This document shows, in pieces, positions 37,699 to 40,509 of a stretch of DNA of 40,509 bases. The notes under the pieces were generated by a model. That model searched no databases. It saw nothing but the letters and a program-made list of their open reading frames with translations, and was not told the origin of the DNA. This DNA is from Oscillospiraceae bacterium (GTDB lineage: Bacteria; Bacillota; Clostridia; Oscillospirales; Oscillospiraceae), in assembly GCA_031264545.1 (NCBI GenBank), contig JAISDV010000151.1, positions 1 to 40,509 on the forward strand, read 5' to 3'. The translations under genes were made by a program, and so were the position numbers. Positions within the stretch are counted from its first letter, which is position 1; the number at the start of each line of letters is the position of its first letter.

Positions 37699-40014
37699 AT
37701 GAAATCTCTGAACAGAACGCTCAGTCTCACGCTTGTTCTGGTTCTGGTGCTCGGCCTGGTCGGCGTCGCTTCCGCGTCGTCCTTCACTGACGATGCCAGC
37801 ATCCAGTACAATGAGGCGGTCGATGTCATGACCGGCATCGGAGCGATCAACGGCATGGGCGACGGGACTTTCGCGCCCAAGGGCAATCTCACCCGCGCGC
37901 AGGCGGCCAAGCTGGTCGCTTATACCGTGCTCGGCGCGGATATTGCCGAGATCCTGCCCGTCAAGGCGTCCACCTTCAAGGACGTCGACGTAAACGCCTA
38001 CGCGTGGGCGATCCCCAGCATTGAGTATCTCGTCAACGAGGGCGTCATCAACGGCTTGGGCGACGGGACCTTTGACCCCAACGGCAACGTCACCGGCTAC
38101 CAGCTGGCCAAGATGCTGCTCGTCGCGCTCGGCATCAAGGGTGAGTTCACAGGCGCGTCCTGGGAGCTCAACACCGCGATCGCGGCGAATAAGGCCGGAC
38201 TGCTCACCGGCAGTAAGGCGACCAGCTTCACGGCCGCCGCTACCCGCGAGGAAGCCGCGCTCTACTGCTTCAATGCCATCCTCTACAGCCCGACGGCCAC
38301 GGCCGGCAATCAGATTTGGGGAATCGTTGACTGGGATGTCAGCGGAGCTAATCCTCTTCCCATTTATGGCTGGGTTCAGGTTCCCACTGTTACTACCGGC
38401 TCCATCGCGGACTCCGTTTACGGGTTAATCTCTGATGAGGGTGTCGATGATTTCGGTCGTCCTGACTTCCGTCTCTGGGCTTACAAGAATGAGGTCATTT
38501 CCCTCCATCAGACCGTCGCGCCCAAGCTGACTTATACGACGGCGGTCTCCGGCGCGAAGATCTTTGCCGACCTGAAGCTCTCCCGCAACGTAGTGGCAGT
38601 CACCTATGAAGATACCTGGGTTACCAACGGTACTTTTAACGTCTTCTATAACAACACCGCGGCCACTATCGGCGGCAACGGCGCGCTGACTGAGGTCTAT
38701 GTCGATTCCGCCACCGGCGGCATCATCATTGTCGTCGTCAACACTTACGTTGGAACGGTCACTGCCGTCACTGCGGCCACCGCTGTTTCCAAGGCGAGCG
38801 TCACTGTCACCGCAAATGCCGCCGCTAAGATCGACAACGCCTTTGTTTCTGGTGAGATCGAGGCAAGCGGATATAAGGTCAATGACGTTGTGCTTTATAC
38901 TGTCGCCAAGACCAGCCTTAATCCTAACTTTGAGGTCGAGTCTGTCGAAGCGGCCGAAGCTGAGACCTTGACGGCCAGCTCCTATATCGCCGGTGTCAGC
39001 TTTGTTGCCGGCGGCGCCACGTATCAGTACAGTGCGAAAAAAGCTCAGACCATTGCCGACTTCGCCCCGCACACCGTCTATTTTGACGGCAACGGCTATG
39101 TCATCGACTACACTGGCGCGAATGTTCCCACAAACTACGCGATCGTTCTCGCGGCGGGCATAACCGAAGACGGACTTGGCGGTCAGACTTTCAACGTCCA
39201 GCTCCTCAAGTCCGACGGTACGACCGAGGTCGTGAAGGGTAATGTCAATTACCCAGCAGCTCAATGGGTCGGCAAGATCGTGACCACCGCTGTCAACGCG
39301 ACCACCGGCGTTTACACGCTGACCGACCCGGCCAGCAGTGACTACTCTGGGGAGGTTATAAGTCTCAGGACTGGGGTTTCCCGCTTCACTTGGGACGGTG
39401 ATCCTTTCTATGCAAATGCGAACACCCTCTTCCTGGTCCGCTCCGGCGCTGGACCTTTCACCTACCAGGCTTACACCGGTGTCACCAGTGTGCCCGCCAT
39501 CTCCGGCAACGCTACCGGCGAGGTCGTCGTAAATAACGGCATTGCCTCGGTTGTGTATATCACCAACGGCGTCATCGAGGGTACTTCTGCCGGCGCCATA
39601 TACCTCACCGGAACCTATACGACCGTTCATATCTCTGGCGGCCAATACTACGTTTCCAACGCGATCGTGGACGGCGTCGTTAAGACGCTCGACCTGGCCG
39701 CCGTGCCTGTCCAGGGTCTCTACACCGGCATTACCTATAACGCCAACAACATCGGCACTATCGGCGCTGCCGCGACAACGGCACCTGATTCCCCCGCAAC
39801 CGGCACGGTCGCCGCGGCCAACGGCGTCGTCGGACTCGGCAATAATCCCTACTACACCTACACGGCTGATTGCGCGGTGTACTACGTCTCTACGACCGGC
39901 ATCGGCTCCGTTTCCAGCATCGCCGGCCTGTTGACCGACGCGAACGACATCGCTATCTTTACCGTCAACGCGCTCGGCCAGGTCACGTCGATCTACGTCC
40001 AAACTGTAGCCTGA
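37699..40014 (+). CDS. S-layer homology (SLH) domain surface protein
   Basis: The 771-residue secreted protein begins MKSLNRTLSLTLVLVLVLGL and is cut near VASAS. Three SLH repeats follow: residues ~28-80 (NGMGDGTFAPKGNLTRAQAA), ~93-146 (NGLGDGTFDPNGNVTGYQLA) and a degenerate third at ~150-195 (ASWELNTAIAANKAGLLTGS). Conserved G-D-G-T-F and T-R/T-G motifs are plain. SLH repeats bind pyruvylated wall polymer made with CsaB, also in this window. Residues 200-771 are Thr-, Val-, Ala-, Gly- and Asn-rich, beta-structured and almost free of cysteine, like S-layer proteins. Codons are strongly biased (AAG, GTC, ATC, AAC), fitting high expression. The exact match is unknown. ATG 37699 has an excellent ribosome site. 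Confidence 0.92.
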   Translation: MKSLNRTLSLTLVLVLVLGLVGVASASSFTDDASIQYNEAVDVMTGIGAINGMGDGTFAPKGNLTRAQAAKLVAYTVLGADIAEILPVKASTFKDVDVNAYAWAIPSIEYLVNEGVINGLGDGTFDPNGNVTGYQLAKMLLVALGIKGEFTGASWELNTAIAANKAGLLTGSKATSFTAAATREEAALYCFNAILYSPTATAGNQIWGIVDWDVSGANPLPIYGWVQVPTVTTGSIADSVYGLISDEGVDDFGRPDFRLWAYKNEVISLHQTVAPKLTYTTAVSGAKIFADLKLSRNVVAVTYEDTWVTNGTFNVFYNNTAATIGGNGALTEVYVDSATGGIIIVVVNTYVGTVTAVTAATAVSKASVTVTANAAAKIDNAFVSGEIEASGYKVNDVVLYTVAKTSLNPNFEVESVEAAEAETLTASSYIAGVSFVAGGATYQYSAKKAQTIADFAPHTVYFDGNGYVIDYTGANVPTNYAIVLAAGITEDGLGGQTFNVQLLKSDGTTEVVKGNVNYPAAQWVGKIVTTAVNATTGVYTLTDPASSDYSGEVISLRTGVSRFTWDGDPFYANANTLFLVRSGAGPFTYQAYTGVTSVPAISGNATGEVVVNNGIASVVYITNGVIEGTSAGAIYLTGTYTTVHISGGQYYVSNAIVDGVVKTLDLAAVPVQGLYTGITYNANNIGTIGAAATTAPDSPATGTVAAANGVVGLGNNPYYTYTADCAVYYVSTTGIGSVSSIAGLLTDANDIAIFTVNALGQVTSIYVQTVA

Positions 40015-40040
40015 ACGTAACCGTATAAACCAATAAGCCA

Positions 40041-40103
40041 GCCTGAGTCTCAGGCAAGCTTTACAAACAGCAAAGGGCCCCCTCTCACGAGGGGGTCCTT
40101 TGC
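40041..40103 (+). terminator. Double terminator of the S-layer-like gene
   Basis: Hairpin 1: GCCTGAG T CTCAGGC (40041-40055) followed by AAGCTTT. Hairpin 2: GCAAAGGGCCCCCTC (40070-40084) with GAGGGGGTCCTTTGC (40089-40103), one G-T pair, loop TCAC. Confidence 0.85.
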
Positions 40104-40129
40104 ACCGCCCGTCCCGCGGCGCTGTTCAA

Positions 40130-40289
40130 AACCTGAATTTATAGCGCGAAACGCCGTCTAAGCGGCTATTTTTCGCCGTTCCGCGTTAAGTTTTCTTGAA
40201 ATACAGCTAAGTATTCCCGCAAAAATTTGCCTCGCCTGGCAACCCCCCGGCGTGCCTATCCGGTATTCCTCGATATGAATACAGGTTCT
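40130..40289. repeat. 160-bp segment bounded by inverted copies of the dispersed repeat
   Basis: AACCTGAATTTATA (40130-40143) and TATGAATACAGGTT (40274-40287) are inverted copies with 12 of 14 matches, enclosing about 130 bp with no gene. It ends 11 nt before the promoter of the second Bro-N gene. It may be a small non-autonomous element or a split hairpin. Confidence 0.55.
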
Positions 40290-40300
40290 TACTATTGCCC

Positions 40301-40329
40301 TTGCCGGAACGGCTGTAATCGTGTATGAT
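40301..40329 (+). promoter_or_regulatory. Promoter of the second Bro-N gene
   Basis: TTGCCG (40301-40306), 17 nt, TATGAT (40324-40329), with the same ATCGTGTATGATAT -10 context as at 25500-25513. Confidence 0.7.
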
Positions 40330-40358
40330 ATTAGGGTCTTGAAGGGGGGCTGTTATCT

Positions 40359-40509
40359 GTGGCGGACAATCATAAAATTCAATTATTTGAAGATCGGCGC
40401 ATACGCACTGCATGTGACGAGGAAAAATAGGAATGGTACTTTTCCGTCGTCGACGTGGTCGAGGTACTGACCGGCACTGAGAACCCGCGCCGTTATTGGA
40501 GTGACCTGA
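40359..40509 (+). pseudogene. Bro-N (BRO family) gene with in-frame stop, runs off right edge
   Basis: From GTG 40359 (GAAGGGGGG upstream) the frame reads VADNHKIQLFEDRRIRTACD, then EEK, a TAG at 40428-40430, and continues in the same frame as EWYFSVVDVVEVLTGTENPR to the window edge. The residues on both sides of the stop align directly with the Bro-N fragment at 25540 and with the family, so a single base change (for instance from a lysine or arginine codon) has broken it. Its 3' end is outside the window. Function, if intact, would be phage-type antirepressor/DNA binding. Confidence 0.78.

Noticed and set aside
38425..40002. Open minus-strand frame of 525 codons
   Set aside because: Antisense to the SLH protein gene, which has a signal peptide, SLH repeats and strong translation signals.
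40207..40413. Minus-strand frame at the right edge
   Set aside because: It is the antisense of the repeat and Bro-N promoter region and shows no protein-like pattern.

Overview
The window reads as chromosome of a GC-rich, Gram-positive anaerobe, most likely a member of the Clostridia (an Oscillospirales-like genome fits, but this is inference). The signs are: AddAB rather than RecBCD; the rpmG-secE-nusG-rplK-rplA order; a THF riboswitch before folT; SLH-domain surface proteins together with CsaB; PerR plus rubrerythrin; and a 2-hydroxyacyl-CoA dehydratase subunit. No tRNA, rRNA, CRISPR array, transposase or integrase gene was recognised.

Layout. 1-518: the 5' part of a secreted protein that begins an SLH domain, leaving through the left edge. 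841-7688: addB-addA, double-strand-break repair. 7756-8926 (minus): rpmE, a small membrane protein and rpiB. 8999-12515 (minus): deoD, a PMT-type mannosyltransferase and a PHP phosphatase. 12713-14937 (minus): ribosomal/secretion operon rpmG-secE-nusG-rplK-rplA, not followed by rplJ-rplL. 15317-17714 (plus): folC, THF riboswitch, folT, ruvX. 17832-18797: DUF4349 lipoprotein. 18900-21848 (minus): a GT4-CsaB fusion followed by a PurN-like protein whose three catalytic positions are all altered. 22097-23876: a histidine phosphatase-GNAT fusion converging with a second GNAT. 24174-25117 (minus): perR-rbr. 25304-26390: remnants around a truncated Bro-N gene, then a PrdX/YbaK protein. 26458-27719 (minus): a 2-hydroxyacyl-CoA dehydratase subunit split by a frameshift. 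27936-31119 (plus): an IscR-like Rrf2 regulator, nadA, iscS, iscU. 31255-32000: a histidine-rich protein and CooT, a probable nickel pair. 32218-33666: an AAA ATPase with a DUF234/nuclease-like tail. 33685-35163 (minus): an Lsa-like ABC-F protein. 35421-37384: a second Rrf2 regulator and O-acetylhomoserine sulfhydrylase. 37699-40014: a large S-layer-like protein. 40359-40509: a second broken Bro-N gene running off the right edge.

How it fits together. Three themes recur. First, the cell surface: SLH proteins at both ends and CsaB, whose pyruvylation creates the SLH ligand. Second, iron-sulfur, sulfur and metal economy: two Rrf2 regulators with the same cysteine spacing, Isc genes, the Fe-S enzyme NadA, sulfhydrylase, and Ni-type proteins. 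Third, folate: polyglutamylation, uptake and its riboswitch.

The most unusual material is a dispersed palindromic repeat with core AACCTGAATTCATA. It lies at terminators, at a promoter, and just upstream of both decayed Bro-N genes, which share a promoter architecture. Other notable items are the frameshifted dehydratase gene with a G GGA AAA slippery heptamer and the PurN-like protein lacking its catalytic triad.
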